This document shows, in pieces, positions 28,541 through 39,612 of a DNA stretch of 64,000 bases. The DNA comes from Histomonas meleagridis (taxonomy: Eukaryota > Parabasalia > Tritrichomonadida > Dientamoebidae). The notes beneath the pieces are model-generated. The model made no database searches and had not been told where the DNA came from. It was given only the letters and a program-made list of their open reading frames with translations. Where the stretch lies: positions 62,001 through 126,000 of the forward strand of contig WSYJ01000177.1 in NCBI GenBank assembly GCA_020186115.1. Reading direction: 5' to 3'. Numbering within the stretch: the stretch's first letter is position 1; every line of letters begins with the position of its first letter. The translations under genes and the position numbers were made by a program.

Positions 28541-29983
28541 TCACAAAGGCTCCGGATTTTCACCGACAGATTTTACCAAATTTATATAATTTTTCCTTGA
28601 TAGCAAACTGTCGTCCCATTTTTCCAATATTTTATGCCAATTCACCATTCTCTCTGATTCGTCAGGGTGCTGCAAGTACTTCAATATTATTTCGATTGGA
28701 CTTTTTTCAATAATATCTTGATGAATCAAAACGATTAACAACGCAAACGAAAGAAGTCCTCTTGTTCCATAAAACAAAAATCGTTCGAATATTCTCATTT
28801 GAAATTCGGCTTCCCAATTATAAGCTTGAAACGCAGTTATGAACCATCTTGTCGAAAACATTTTAATTTCGATTCCTTCTTTTTCGATATTCCTTAAAGC
28901 TTTCGGACATTTCTTTTTCATTAACTTCGTTAACATATTATTCGCAGCTATTAGTCGTGGAAATTGATCAATTACATATCCGCGATGATAAATCTTTGGG
29001 CTTTGAAAAACACTTGCAAAACAATAAAACGCATTTTCTTCATCCATGTAACTCAAAAACATTCCAGCAATAAAATTCATACCTTGCGTATAGCCTAATT
29101 CAGTGTCGATTTGACTATAGCAACGAAGAACACGTCGAAGTGATTCAATAAAATTATTATGAGAAAAATATCCAACTTGCGGAAATGTACGATTAAGATC
29201 GTCATCAATCGTGGAATATGTTACGTGTGGTGGGCGCTGCAATAATTCGTCCATTGGGGTGGTAAATTGTGAACGAATTAAATCAGAATGAAGAATCTTC
29301 ATCCAAGCTTGAGAACGAATGCAATCGGGAATGCCCTTACGAAGACGAGATGCAACTTTACTATATCGTTTGGGCATCCATTGATCCCAATGGTCTAACA
29401 TGTTTTTCCATTTCAGTGAACGTGACATTTCTTTGGCGCTTTCGGCAGTGGTAAGTTTCTGATCATATTTGGAGACAGCTTTGGGCTTAATGTACCAGCC
29501 ATAACGATCGACTTTACGAGAAGAGCTTTCTTCATTTGGTGGAGAAGTAGGTGGTACTTGTGGGTGCTCGGTTTGCTGATTATTGGATGCGTTGGATTGG
29601 TTTTGATTATTAGGCTCTGGTTTGGATTGATGATTTTGATGATTAGTTGATTCATTGGAAATGTTTTCTGGCTTAGACCGATGGGTTTTGGAATGTTTTT
29701 TGTGGTTTGGATGTGATTTATTGGATGAAGATTCAGATGATTTGTTATGAGGTTTGGATTTTTTTATTTTAGATGACTTGGTTGTTTGTGGGCCTGGCTT
29801 TTTAGTGGAGGTGGATGCGATTTCTTTGTGAGAATTTGAATTCACTGTATTATGTTGATTTGAATTATCATGATTCTCTGATGATGAATTACTAGTAGAA
29901 TCCTGATCATAACTGGAATCAGAAGAAGTTGATACAGACTCGGTTTTTCTTTTTGGTGTCTTTGTAGATCGATTTCCTTTCAT
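28541..29983 (-). CDS. TBC-domain Rab GTPase-activating protein
   Basis: 480 aa. The first 150 residues are disordered, rich in S, N, K, H and P. The TBC domain spans about 210-450. Both catalytic fingers are visible: the arginine finger in TIDDDLNRTFP and the glutamine finger in GYTQGMNF, so it should accelerate GTP hydrolysis on a Rab. Other TBC marks are RKGIPDCIRSQAWMKIL, FYCFASVF and RWFITAF. The specific Rab target is unknown; two Rab genes lie in this window. ATG 29983 is the first in frame. Confidence 0.92.
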   Translation of the reverse strand: MKGNRSTKTPKRKTESVSTSSDSSYDQDSTSNSSSENHDNSNQHNTVNSNSHKEIASTSTKKPGPQTTKSSKIKKSKPHNKSSESSSNKSHPNHKKHSKTHRSKPENISNESTNHQNHQSKPEPNNQNQSNASNNQQTEHPQVPPTSPPNEESSSRKVDRYGWYIKPKAVSKYDQKLTTAESAKEMSRSLKWKNMLDHWDQWMPKRYSKVASRLRKGIPDCIRSQAWMKILHSDLIRSQFTTPMDELLQRPPHVTYSTIDDDLNRTFPQVGYFSHNNFIESLRRVLRCYSQIDTELGYTQGMNFIAGMFLSYMDEENAFYCFASVFQSPKIYHRGYVIDQFPRLIAANNMLTKLMKKKCPKALRNIEKEGIEIKMFSTRWFITAFQAYNWEAEFQMRIFERFLFYGTRGLLSFALLIVLIHQDIIEKSPIEIILKYLQHPDESERMVNWHKILEKWDDSLLSRKNYINLVKSVGENPEPL

Positions 29984-30096
29984 TAAAAAATCCGGTAACG
30001 AGTTATCTTTTTTTACGCTTTTTTGTAAAACTTTTCATGAAAACGCTCAATATGACTACTTATATGAAATATATTTTTTCCTTTACTAATTATATA

Positions 30097-30621
30097 TCAA
30101 AATGATTGAGATGGATCCATAATTGCGATAAATTCTGCTTCACTGATTTGACCATCGTGATCAGTATCAAATTCATCAATCATTGCTTGAAGCTCATCAT
30201 CTGTCATTGATTCGCCAAGTTCTCGAGCAACACGACGAAGATTTTTCAAGCTAATTTTTCCAGTATGATCGTCATCAAAAAGTACAAAAGCTTTCCGTAT
30301 TTCCTCTAGCGGATCCCTCTGTGCAATTTTTTCACCAACAACATCTTGAAAAGCAGCAAAATTGATCGTTCCTGTGTTATCTGGATCTTTTGCTTCCATA
30401 ATTTCTAGAATTTCATTTTTTGAAACGTCAAAACCCATGGCGCGCATGGCAACCCTTAGTTCATGTCGATCAATTGTACCACTTTTATCAGAGTCAAATA
30501 TATCAAAAGCCTCTTGAATTTCAAGCATTTGATCTTCTGTAAGTTCAAAACGTGGCTGCCGTCCTGTACGACGTGATGACTTTACATATGATTTAGGTGT
30601 TCCAGTGCTAGTTCTCTTCAT
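30097..30621 (-). CDS. Centrin
   Basis: Calcium-binding protein of basal bodies and centrosomes, 174 aa from ATG 30621 (the longer frame starts with GTG). A basic tail (1-25, [20 protein letters not shown]) precedes [18 protein letters not shown], the classic centrin opening. EF loops: [36 protein letters not shown] and [12 protein letters not shown]. The second and third lack an acidic residue at loop position 12, so their calcium affinity may be low. It matches the need of a flagellate for basal-body centrin. Confidence 0.92.
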   Translation of the reverse strand: MKRTSTGTPKSYVKSSRRTGRQPRFELTEDQMLEIQEAFDIFDSDKSGTIDRHELRVAMRAMGFDVSKNEILEIMEAKDPDNTGTINFAAFQDVVGEKIAQRDPLEEIRKAFVLFDDDHTGKISLKNLRRVARELGESMTDDELQAMIDEFDTDHDGQISEAEFIAIMDPSQSF

Positions 30622-31208
30622 CGAAAATGACACAAATTGTTAACGGACAAAAGCCGCAATCAGAAAAAAAAAATCTCAAATCTAATTACACTAGTAAATA
30701 CAAAAAATTATTAATTCACTGAGTGAATGTACTGGATTTTTATATGTATAATGCAAGGTTTTTTCATTTGGTTAGTACTGATAATATTTGTGATGAACAG
30801 AAGAGCTCTGGGGAAACATGCAACCAAGTTTGCAATATTTCATTGAATGATGGAGACGTATCAATTGTGAAGCTTTGATGCATATATTTCTATTTTCAAG
30901 ACTAGAGTGTCTCAATCTTTTTTAGAATCATCTTTATTTGATGTTTTCAAAACATTAATAATGGTTGAATTTAAACAAAAGTTTAATATGAAAAACAGAT
31001 CTAACAATGTTTAATATGAGGGAATCCTTTATATCAAATTGATATATAAATATTATGTTATATCACATAAAACGATAAATTCTTCAATCTCCAATGCATT
31101 ACATTATACGAAGATCTTTGTAAATATTAAAATACTCAATAAAAAAAATTGATAACGAAATATTACTCCAATTATAATATAAAAATTGAGTAATGATTGA
31201 TAATATGT
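30622..31208. other. A+T-rich intergenic spacer
   Basis: No gene supported. AACGGA at 30642-30647, about 20 bases before the centrin ATG, may be a promoter box. Confidence 0.4.
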
Positions 31209-32423
31209 TTATTTTTTATAAAACGATAATTCCCACATTGTTGCCTTTCCTTTTTCATTTCCAATTGCCAGATATTGCCCTGTTGCATCAAACGCCGCAT
31301 CTTTTACTTCTGAAAGTGGTGCTTTTTGCGTTGGCCAATTAGAAAATACTTTCTGTGATGCCAAATGTAATATCCTTAATGAATTGTTCTTTGCTGACGA
31401 AGCAAATACAATCAATTCGCCTGTTGGATTGAACTTGACTGTATCGACTTTTGTCGATAAGTTCAACTTTGTGAACAAAGGCCTTGGATGTCTTTCCTTT
31501 AAGCTCTGGAAGTCAAAGACATGAAGAACTCCTGCATCTGTACCGATTGCAACTCTGTTATGTGAAAATGCAATTGCATGAATAAATTGCATTTCAGGTT
31601 CTTGAAATCTGTTTATAGCAGTGAAGGTTGCACAGTCAAAGATAATGCCATGACCACTCTGTCCGGCTGCAATAAAGAAGTCTCCAGTGTCATCAAAGGT
31701 TCCGCAGTGAAGTTCATCGGAGGTTGGAACGGTTTTCAACAGAATTCTGTTCGAAGTTTCAATGAAGTGAACTCTGTTTTGTGCAATGAGAACAAGGAGT
31801 TTGTTGTTTGGAGAACAATATGCTGCTGTGATGTTTTCTTGTGAGCTAGGGATCTTTGTAAGTAATGATGTTTGAGTTCGACAATCTATTGTATGAAAAG
31901 TTCCTTTTGAACAACCTACAAAGATTAATTCACCGCCAGATGAATAACAAAGGCAATGACGTTGTGCTTGTTTTGGAAATGGTATAGAATATTGAACTTT
32001 ATTATTTTTGCCATTGACGGAAATAACATGAACTATACCTCTGGAATCTAATAATGCTGCAAGTGGTTCGCATGGGTTAAAGACTAATCCTAAAACAGAA
32101 GAACGAGTAGATGGTGTATATAAATCTGCAACTCTTTCAATTAAAAGATTATCTGATGGAATCCGATCTGGAGATTCAGAGAACAAATCAACCGCATCAA
32201 CAACTTCTTTTGGATTTGATTCTTTTGTGGACCAAGAAACATCTGCATGTTGAACTGTTTTTAAATATTTTTCTTGAAGAGAATCTTCGTTTGGTTTAGA
32301 AATTAAAGATAAATCGTCTGGATCAACCCAAGCTGGAGCCTTTTTAATTGGTGCTTCTGGTGCTTTTTGTTTTTGATTATCTGTGAAATGCTTTGTACCA
32401 AAGACAATACTTTCTAGTGACAT
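31209..32423 (-). CDS. utp18: U3 snoRNP protein UTP18, WD40
   Basis: Component of the small-subunit processome that processes 18S pre-rRNA in the nucleolus, 404 aa. The family hallmarks are PAWVDPDD near the N terminus (34-41), a WD40 propeller over about 105-400 and the very typical C-terminal blade VFSNWPTQKAPLSEVKDAAFDATGQ followed by LAIGNEKGKATMWEL. ATG 32423 is the first in frame. I do not see a clear arch-interacting motif for Mtr4 in the short N terminus. Confidence 0.9.
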   Translation of the reverse strand: MSLESIVFGTKHFTDNQKQKAPEAPIKKAPAWVDPDDLSLISKPNEDSLQEKYLKTVQHADVSWSTKESNPKEVVDAVDLFSESPDRIPSDNLLIERVADLYTPSTRSSVLGLVFNPCEPLAALLDSRGIVHVISVNGKNNKVQYSIPFPKQAQRHCLCYSSGGELIFVGCSKGTFHTIDCRTQTSLLTKIPSSQENITAAYCSPNNKLLVLIAQNRVHFIETSNRILLKTVPTSDELHCGTFDDTGDFFIAAGQSGHGIIFDCATFTAINRFQEPEMQFIHAIAFSHNRVAIGTDAGVLHVFDFQSLKERHPRPLFTKLNLSTKVDTVKFNPTGELIVFASSAKNNSLRILHLASQKVFSNWPTQKAPLSEVKDAAFDATGQYLAIGNEKGKATMWELSFYKK

Positions 32424-32766
32424 AAGGAAATATTTTTAAATTTTAGCTGACCATGAAAAGGGGGTGCCCTAAATTACATTTCACGAAAATTTAGAGCACT
32501 TAACTCAGTATATCAAACTTTGTTCTATGTCATGATGAATTTTCTAGAAAAACTCTCCCTTGAAATAATGAATTACTTTTTTTTCATTTTCAGGATTTTT
32601 TTAATCTGAAATTAATCATGAATTCAAGTCAATGATAAAAACTTAAAACAACATCTTTTATAAAAGCCAAAACAATTTCTTTATCTCTGGTTATTATTTC
32701 AGTATTAATGAATAGTGATGAAAAAGGATTAATTTACAATTTCTATAAAAGTTTATTTTTTTCTGA
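32424..32766. other. A+T-rich intergenic spacer
   Basis: No feature seen between the UTP18 start and the SNF5 stop. Confidence 0.4.
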
Positions 32767-33693
32767 TTAATCACTTCCAGAATCAGATCCCGAATCATTT
32801 AATCCATGAGCATGTGATAATAAAAGAGGTGAATTGAATTTCCGCGCCACTTTTTCAACGAGATCTGGGCTATCGTACGCATCGTCATTCAACATTGATG
32901 GGACTGCAGCCAAATTGATTGATGGGCTATCCTCGGGCATCGGCATCCCTCTCACTACGGGAACTAGCTTGACTGGGATAACGCCCTTATCTTCATCTGG
33001 TTGCAAAGCGCCACGTGAAACAGTGTGACCTTGTCTTTTAAGATGTCTTGCATGGCGATCACGAGATGAAATTGCTTTTTTCTCTGTGACACCTGGAACT
33101 AAACCAACAACAGGGGAAGCATCAAGTAAGTCAGACCCAGAACGAAGACCTTTTTGAACTTGTGGTGCGGCAATTCGATTTTCTTGAATGTATTGTTGAA
33201 ATCTTTCTGGATAACAATGCATTGCACGTAAGCGAATAACTTGCCACCGTATTTGAGCTGATATGACATTGGAAAATTCTACCGGAAGTGCTAGTTCTTT
33301 GACTGTTTGGCGAGCAAACTCATCTGGATCTGCTGATTCATCGAAGATATCCCATTCAATCATGTCACCATAAACAACAGCATCTATGCCTACTTCAATG
33401 GTGAGAATGTGTACTGCACTTCCGTTGATAGCCCATTCTGTTGTTGGAATTTGAGTACTAACTTTGTTGAAATCATCATATTGGGTTTCAACAAGAGATA
33501 AAATTGGTTCAATAAAACCTCGACTAATACCAAAGTCTTCTACAAGATTATTAGCTATTTGTGTAGGATTGGCTTCGTTTAATGGAACTTGAACAATTTC
33601 ATAAAGGCGCTGACTATCATTAACAACATTGATAAAAAAAGGAACAATGTCATTTGGTTTGAGTACTGTTCTGGGTGTTTCTGTTTGTTCCAT
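32767..33693 (-). CDS. SNF5/SMARCB1-like chromatin remodelling subunit
   Basis: Core subunit of a SWI/SNF-type remodeller, 308 aa. The two SNF5 repeats are visible: the first, about 18-75, with VPFFINVVND, PTQIANNLVEDFGI and FIEPILSLVETQ; the second, about 92-150, with VHILTIEVGIDAVVYGDMIEWDI, DEFARQTVKELALP and FSNVISAQIRWQ. The C-terminal half is basic/Pro-rich and ends in a Ser/Asp repeat. It is shorter than animal SMARCB1 because the N-terminal winged-helix region is absent. A GGCCGTTTA string lies just upstream. Confidence 0.85.
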   Translation of the reverse strand: MEQTETPRTVLKPNDIVPFFINVVNDSQRLYEIVQVPLNEANPTQIANNLVEDFGISRGFIEPILSLVETQYDDFNKVSTQIPTTEWAINGSAVHILTIEVGIDAVVYGDMIEWDIFDESADPDEFARQTVKELALPVEFSNVISAQIRWQVIRLRAMHCYPERFQQYIQENRIAAPQVQKGLRSGSDLLDASPVVGLVPGVTEKKAISSRDRHARHLKRQGHTVSRGALQPDEDKGVIPVKLVPVVRGMPMPEDSPSINLAAVPSMLNDDAYDSPDLVEKVARKFNSPLLLSHAHGLNDSGSDSGSD

Positions 33694-33907
33694 TTTGTTC
33701 CTTGTATAAAAAGTGGAAGTCTGGGGGCCGTTTATGTGTTAAGGAAAGAAAGTATTCAAAATAAAAAAGTGTCAAAACAGAAGCATCATTTTTATTAATA
33801 TTGATCATGTTGGATCCATTTTACGTAAAGGAAAAATTAATTCTTTTTTTAATTTAAAATTACAAAAACAAAATAATTGTTTAAAACAAATATTTATTTC
33901 TAAAAAA

Positions 33908-35587
33908 TTATTTAAATTTTGGATATGTTAATCTAACACGAATATATATGAAATACAACAAACAAATAAATGTAATGAAAATCAAATGTTTTTCCAACAT
34001 TTGCATTGATACATTGTGAAATATCTTCTTTTCGCTTAATGACAATTTCCCTTTGATAAACAAAATTGTATTTTTGATAATTATTATATGTTTTATCATT
34101 GGTTCGAGCAATGCAAAAAGTGGTGAAGTGAGTTTTAGCATATTCAGCCATTCCATTGCGTCCTCAAGAGGAGATGTGAAAGCCATCCACATCATTGATG
34201 CGCCATCCCCAGACATTGCACCTTTTGTTCGATTTAAAGATTGTGTGTAATTGTTGGTAAAGTTTTGTTTGAAAGAATTAAGAGACATATTGTAAGCAAG
34301 TTCGTGCTCTTTAGGATCGATATTGTACCAATTTGTTGATAATAAATTCATGTCAATCATCTTGATAAAAGAATGGATAGATCCTTTAGAAACATATCTG
34401 TTGAATATAATAGACCATGGAGCAAAGTTTAAAACTCTTCTTAGCATTTCATTCCCTTTTTCACAATCTTGCTTTGTTCCAATTCCTTCAATATATAACT
34501 TACCAACCTTATAAATAGAAGGAAGATATCCAAGAGCTGCAGCCCTTTTATATTGGATAAATGCCTTTTTTTCATCTTTTTTAATCCCTAATAATCCATA
34601 TCTAATATATGTAGCTAAACGGTGGATAGCTTCGGGGTTCCCCTGTCTTGATGCACTTTTCAGATAAGCTATAGAAAGCTTTGGGTTTGAAACTGATGGA
34701 TCGTCTAAAGAATAGTATTCCGACATAAGAAGCTGGGCATCTGAATCTTGTAACTCAAGTCCTGGTTGTAAATACATAATAATTTCAGTTATGTTATCGT
34801 ATTCAACATAGCCTTCAAGATGAAGACGAACAAACGGAGTTACAGATTCATGAAAATTTTGTAAAATTGCATTCTCTAGAAGAGATCTGGCAGTACTTAT
34901 TTCAGTACTAGAAATATAAGGTTGTGATAAAATGAATAATGCTTGGTTATGAAGTGAGCGTGCATTTGACTCATTAAAAGGCTCTGGATTCAACTTAATT
35001 TCACGCTTTATCATACGTGAAATAGCTTTCCCAATTGGAAGAAGAATATTGCTTGATAATGAACATGATTCAGATCGAAGAATTCCTGAATTGTATTGAA
35101 AAGCAGTTGAAAGTGATGATTCAATAAACTCTTGGGTAGAATCTGCTTGGGCAATGGATAAGTTGTGGTTGTTGAAATAATGTCTATTTAAAAATGATAG
35201 TGATGCTGATGAATTTGCTTTCTTATAATATTCATATGATAAGGGAATGTCCTGTGTAATATTATAACTTCCAAATTCATAAATTCTTCCAATTATTAAA
35301 CACGCTTTTGTAATGTTTTGATTACAAAGAGAAATTAATTGATTGATGTTATCTGTAATATTTATTTTTTGATTTAAATTAGATATATAGTATGATCCAT
35401 TGAAGTCATTGGAATCATTATCTTCAATTTCTGTGAGATAATCTTGGAAAACAGGTTTTGAATAATATTTTGATTTATTAAGAACAAACATAGGTGGCAC
35501 TGGAAGATAGTTAGGGTCTTTCATTAATATTGATTCTTTCCATGGCGCTGTTGATTCCCAATATGCATAGCATAATAAAATCAGCAT
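33908..35587 (-). CDS. SEL1-repeat ER membrane protein, SEL1L/Hrd3-like
   Basis: 559 aa. N-terminal hydrophobic stretch MLILLCYAYW (signal peptide), many N-glycosylation sites, SEL1-type repeats in at least two blocks (about 95-130, ACLIIGRIYEFGSYNI; about 300-385, with SIAYLKSASRQGNPEAIHRLATYI and AFIQYKRAAALGYLPSIYKVGKLYIEGIG) and one transmembrane segment near the C terminus (about 533-552, LIFITFICLLYFIYI) followed by a short basic tail. This topology is that of Hrd3/SEL1L, the lumenal partner of the HRD1 ubiquitin ligase in ER-associated degradation. Assignment rests on architecture, as SEL1 repeats alone are not specific. Confidence 0.78.
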   Translation of the reverse strand: MLILLCYAYWESTAPWKESILMKDPNYLPVPPMFVLNKSKYYSKPVFQDYLTEIEDNDSNDFNGSYYISNLNQKINITDNINQLISLCNQNITKACLIIGRIYEFGSYNITQDIPLSYEYYKKANSSASLSFLNRHYFNNHNLSIAQADSTQEFIESSLSTAFQYNSGILRSESCSLSSNILLPIGKAISRMIKREIKLNPEPFNESNARSLHNQALFILSQPYISSTEISTARSLLENAILQNFHESVTPFVRLHLEGYVEYDNITEIIMYLQPGLELQDSDAQLLMSEYYSLDDPSVSNPKLSIAYLKSASRQGNPEAIHRLATYIRYGLLGIKKDEKKAFIQYKRAAALGYLPSIYKVGKLYIEGIGTKQDCEKGNEMLRRVLNFAPWSIIFNRYVSKGSIHSFIKMIDMNLLSTNWYNIDPKEHELAYNMSLNSFKQNFTNNYTQSLNRTKGAMSGDGASMMWMAFTSPLEDAMEWLNMLKLTSPLFALLEPMIKHIIIIKNTILFIKGKLSLSEKKIFHNVSMQMLEKHLIFITFICLLYFIYIRVRLTYPKFK

Positions 35588-36221
35588 TATTAAAACGATT
35601 ATTTATTATTCAATTTTTTGGTACGCCGATAAGATCATTTGAGTCGAAATCGATTCCTCTTTCATCACCTCTTCAGGCTTTGTGTTTTTCATAAATTAAT
35701 GAAAGCTATTGGAAAAAACAATTTTAAGCCACTATTTGGTGCTGATTGAAATCTATTAGCAAAAGAAATATTTACTAACAACTATTTCGAATTCAAAAGG
35801 AAAGAATTTCAGCAAAAATTTATTTGTGTTTTAATACATCAATACAAACCTTATTCACCATCAAAATAATTTTAAATAAATTTTCGAAAATTTAATCAAA
35901 CTAAAATTTATCAAGAGCAATATGTACGCACTGTGTCTTTTGATTTTTATTATACCCATGATAATTATAAGGTGTGAAGACGAAAGAAGAGCTATTAAAA
36001 ATTGTTGACAATTAAAAACAGTAATGTTTCCATGGAAATGATTATTGACTTTATAAAAATTGTAAATTTGAGTAAGAAAAATGTGCACATTCATAATGAT
36101 AACTTCTTTAATCTAAATTGTAGAATCCCATTACAATTACAAATTATTTCAACAAATAAAAAAGATAAAAAACATTTACAAATTAAATTACATTTTATAT
36201 ATCGCATTAACACAATCTTTA
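35588..36221. other. A+T-rich intergenic spacer
   Basis: No supported gene; short ORFs on both strands (35861-36094, 36002-36250) overlap one another and have no protein-like pattern. Confidence 0.4.
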
Positions 36222-39083
36222 TCAAACATTGGACACTTTTTTACCGTTAATTATATATTTTCTTTTTCCGTTTTTCAGCAAAATTGCACCTTTTGTTACA
36301 TTTTCTTTTTTCAAGTTCAAAATAATTTTTCTTCTTTTTATTTCCTCGTCATAATTCAAATTAAAGATAAATTCCTTTCTTCCGTAATCGAATTCTTTCA
36401 TCGGTTTATCTATTTCTCTCATTAAGTTAATTATTTCGAACTTAATAATTTCGTCGTCAACTTTATCATTAATTATTTTATCTATAGATTCATTAATCAT
36501 TTGGAATATCATTTTCGGCTCATTTGTATTTCTTATAGTGAAAGTAACAATTTTTTCTTCTATGTAAACATTTGTTGACAAATTTACATTTAAATTATTA
36601 CTTTTTAATAATGGAATTATATAATAATCATTTAATATATTTGTAACCAAATTTGTTGCCAACAATAAATTAATACTTTTCGTATTTAATAAAATGGCTA
36701 AAGTTGAATAATTGTTTTCTTTTGAGTTTGTTACCAAATTATTTTTGATTTCATTCCAAAAGTTTTTATTATATTTTTCGGAATTTCCAATTTTATAATT
36801 ATTTAATTTGTTTATTAAATTGGTTCCATATTCATTTAAAACTTTTGATAAACTTTGATGACAATGTATTGACAAACTAAAATTCGATCTTAAAAATACT
36901 TTTTTATACGTTTTCTTAAAGATTTCTAATATAGTTTCATCATCATTATTATCTAATAACTTTTTAATCTTATTAATCGATGAATAACCATTCCATATTT
37001 CATTTAATATTGTCGAATTTGTAAAATCGGATGATGCTAATCGAGAATTAAACTCAACTTTATTATTATCACTATCTTTGTTTAAGTTAAAGTTTAATTC
37101 TTTTATCGATTTTAAGATTTGTTCATTATCAAAAAAATTTTCTTTTAAAAACATTTTCTCGAATATCGAAAATAATAAAATCGCATTTTTTAATTGTGCT
37201 GATGAACGTATAGTAAAATAACCATTAACAGTATTATTAATATCATCTTGTTGTGTATGTAAATTACAAATGATTCCACTAGTTAAACTAATTTCTTGAG
37301 AAGTTAAAATTTCTGAAATAAAATTATTTTCATTGACACTTTCGAATAAACCTTTCAACAGTGGAACATATTCTATATATATTGAATCTAATGGTAATTT
37401 ACATTTAATTTCTAATGAAAACATTTCTTTATTATCAATTGGTATAATTTTAATATCATCATTATCATTATTTATAGTTTTTATATTAATATTTCTTGGA
37501 GGATCTTTAAAGTCAGTAATTTTTATTTGGTTTTCATTAATTAAATTTAAGTCATCTTTCGAAGTGGAATATTTTTCGATTATATTTGATAACATTTGAA
37601 TGTTTCGAATATCATTTTTAGAAAGTGAATCTTTAATATAAGTAATTAATTTCTTTTCGTTTTCTTGTTGATAATTTATTTGGTTTTCATTTTCAATTAA
37701 TATTAATTCTAATTTTATCGGATTATTAATAATTCGTTGTTGCAAAAGCTCTTGTAAATAATGCGGATATATAGTTATCATTTGTCGCAAGCGCTCAATC
37801 TCCCAAATAGGATCAATTAATTTAAATGGATCAATGTCATTCACCCATCCATTAATGATACGTTTCCATATTTTATATCCTTGAATTTCATCATTAATCA
37901 TTAAATTTATTTCATATTGATTTAATAACTGAAAAATTAATATGTTATCAAAGCCTTTTGTTATTAAATTATTTAAATATTGTGTAATGCCAATATGAAT
38001 TTCTTCATTTGTTGTTATTGTTAAGAATATTTGTGTACCAAAATGACGAAGTTTAATGGTGCGATTATGATGTGGATAAAAATTAGATAAATGTAATAAT
38101 AAAAAATTAAAATCAAAGTAATCTGATGTGTTATGTAAATCACCGGTAACCCATGATAATGAGCGAACTAGGCCATTCTTTGCTGGTACATAAATGGCAT
38201 CAGTTTTAGATCGATTAAGTTTCTTGATTTTGAGTTCTTCAATATTCAATGGTTTACTGTGGTTAAATGAGACATTACTTATGACACTTGTTAACTTGTT
38301 TAAGATGGTTTTAGCTGGTATTGTGCCATAATAAAAGATATACATGTTTTCGGGTCGATAATATTGTTGATGAATTTCTTTTAATTTGTTGACTGTGACA
38401 TTAGAAATACTATGCTCGGTTTTATATGAAAATAAGTCTTTGTGTAATGCTTCAGTAAAGATTGTCTCGGGTTGACTGATGTAATTTTTTAATTCATTAT
38501 AAATGGTGCCATTAAATTGTAATGGCTCTGATTGTGTTGGATCATATTCAAGACGAAAACATTCACTCGAAACTGTATTGGTATTTATAAGTGGATGGAA
38601 GATTGCATCAAAAAAAATTGGAAAAATATTGAAAAAATCATTTTTGTTGGTTGTAGAAAAATAATAAGTGGTATAGGTATCATGAAATTCCGATTCTAAT
38701 TTTGTTGCAAATGAAATGTTTTTGAGATGATAAAAAAGATTCTTGATTTGATAGTTCTCAGAACTAAAAGTAATTAAATGCCGTAGTGCATATAGATCAT
38801 CTGTGGGTATTGTTTTGAAATTAACTGAGAAAAAGCTATGACTATCATTTGTAGGAACATAAAGAACAGGAAATTTATATTTAGCATGTTCATACATGAG
38901 AGCTAAATTATGAGGGTAAATAGATTTTGTCCTCCTTAAAACGAATCCATCAATATCATTTGGAAAAATTTGTGTAATTGATATAATCGTTGATATAAAT
39001 AATATAATTGGGACTGTGTATCCGGTGATGTAGCCAAAATTTGCACAAAAAAAATTTTCTTCTTTTGTGTTGGGCATTTCCAT
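36222..39083 (-). CDS. Membrane-anchored M16 (PreP-like) metallopeptidase homologue, zinc motif lost
   Basis: 953 aa from ATG 39083 (a GTG codon lies just upstream). An N-terminal hydrophobic segment (about 24-40, VPIILFISTIISITQIF) suggests a signal anchor, and many N-x-S/T sites suggest an ER/surface location. The fold is that of M16C presequence peptidases: the segment FFSVNFKTIPTDDLYALRHLITF aligns with the part of PreP carrying HxxEH, and FNGTIYNELKNYISQPETI aligns with the downstream segment that carries the third zinc ligand. Here HxxEH reads HLITF (102-106): Glu and the second His are gone. The protein is therefore predicted inactive. The second half is highly Asn/Ile-rich and diverged. 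It might be a binding or chaperone-like protein. Confidence 0.75.
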   Translation of the reverse strand: MEMPNTKEENFFCANFGYITGYTVPIILFISTIISITQIFPNDIDGFVLRRTKSIYPHNLALMYEHAKYKFPVLYVPTNDSHSFFSVNFKTIPTDDLYALRHLITFSSENYQIKNLFYHLKNISFATKLESEFHDTYTTYYFSTTNKNDFFNIFPIFFDAIFHPLINTNTVSSECFRLEYDPTQSEPLQFNGTIYNELKNYISQPETIFTEALHKDLFSYKTEHSISNVTVNKLKEIHQQYYRPENMYIFYYGTIPAKTILNKLTSVISNVSFNHSKPLNIEELKIKKLNRSKTDAIYVPAKNGLVRSLSWVTGDLHNTSDYFDFNFLLLHLSNFYPHHNRTIKLRHFGTQIFLTITTNEEIHIGITQYLNNLITKGFDNILIFQLLNQYEINLMINDEIQGYKIWKRIINGWVNDIDPFKLIDPIWEIERLRQMITIYPHYLQELLQQRIINNPIKLELILIENENQINYQQENEKKLITYIKDSLSKNDIRNIQMLSNIIEKYSTSKDDLNLINENQIKITDFKDPPRNINIKTINNDNDDIKIIPIDNKEMFSLEIKCKLPLDSIYIEYVPLLKGLFESVNENNFISEILTSQEISLTSGIICNLHTQQDDINNTVNGYFTIRSSAQLKNAILLFSIFEKMFLKENFFDNEQILKSIKELNFNLNKDSDNNKVEFNSRLASSDFTNSTILNEIWNGYSSINKIKKLLDNNDDETILEIFKKTYKKVFLRSNFSLSIHCHQSLSKVLNEYGTNLINKLNNYKIGNSEKYNKNFWNEIKNNLVTNSKENNYSTLAILLNTKSINLLLATNLVTNILNDYYIIPLLKSNNLNVNLSTNVYIEEKIVTFTIRNTNEPKMIFQMINESIDKIINDKVDDEIIKFEIINLMREIDKPMKEFDYGRKEFIFNLNYDEEIKRRKIILNLKKENVTKGAILLKNGKRKYIINGKKVSNV

Positions 39084-39612
39084 CACTATTTTGTTGACCT
39101 GTTTTAATCTGAATTAAATTAACGGTTTTCGGGCCTAATGAATTTTGAGCGAAAATAAATTCTCAAACGCATACTTTGGCGGAAAAAGTTGTCAAAACCA
39201 ACGACTTTAAAATTTGAATTTGCTATCGTTCAAAAAATCTGATCAGGAAATAGGAGTTTCTGCATTATGTTCCAAATTATAATGAGGACGAGGTTAATTA
39301 ACGATCTATCTTATAGAATTTCTTTTAAATATAAATTTTATAGTAAGTCACTAAACCCACAATATGTTCGTCAGAACCTCAAAACGATATGTGTTAATAA
39401 ACAAACTCAGTTAAATCAGCTATAACTTTTTGATTATTTAAATAGCCATATAAAATAAATGTCGTTTTGCTTCAATCAAATTTGTAAGCATTTTATGGGA
39501 GATTTTTGTTTCATCCATATATTAATTAACAATATTACAATAGAGAAAAAATGACTTTAAAGCTAAGGATTATTTTAAGGAATTAATTCCTAGAGAAATA
39601 ATAAATTGGAAG
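39084..39612. other. Intergenic spacer with promoter-like box
   Basis: ACGGTT at 39122-39127 lies 39 bases upstream of the M16-like ATG. The rest has no recognised feature. Confidence 0.4.
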
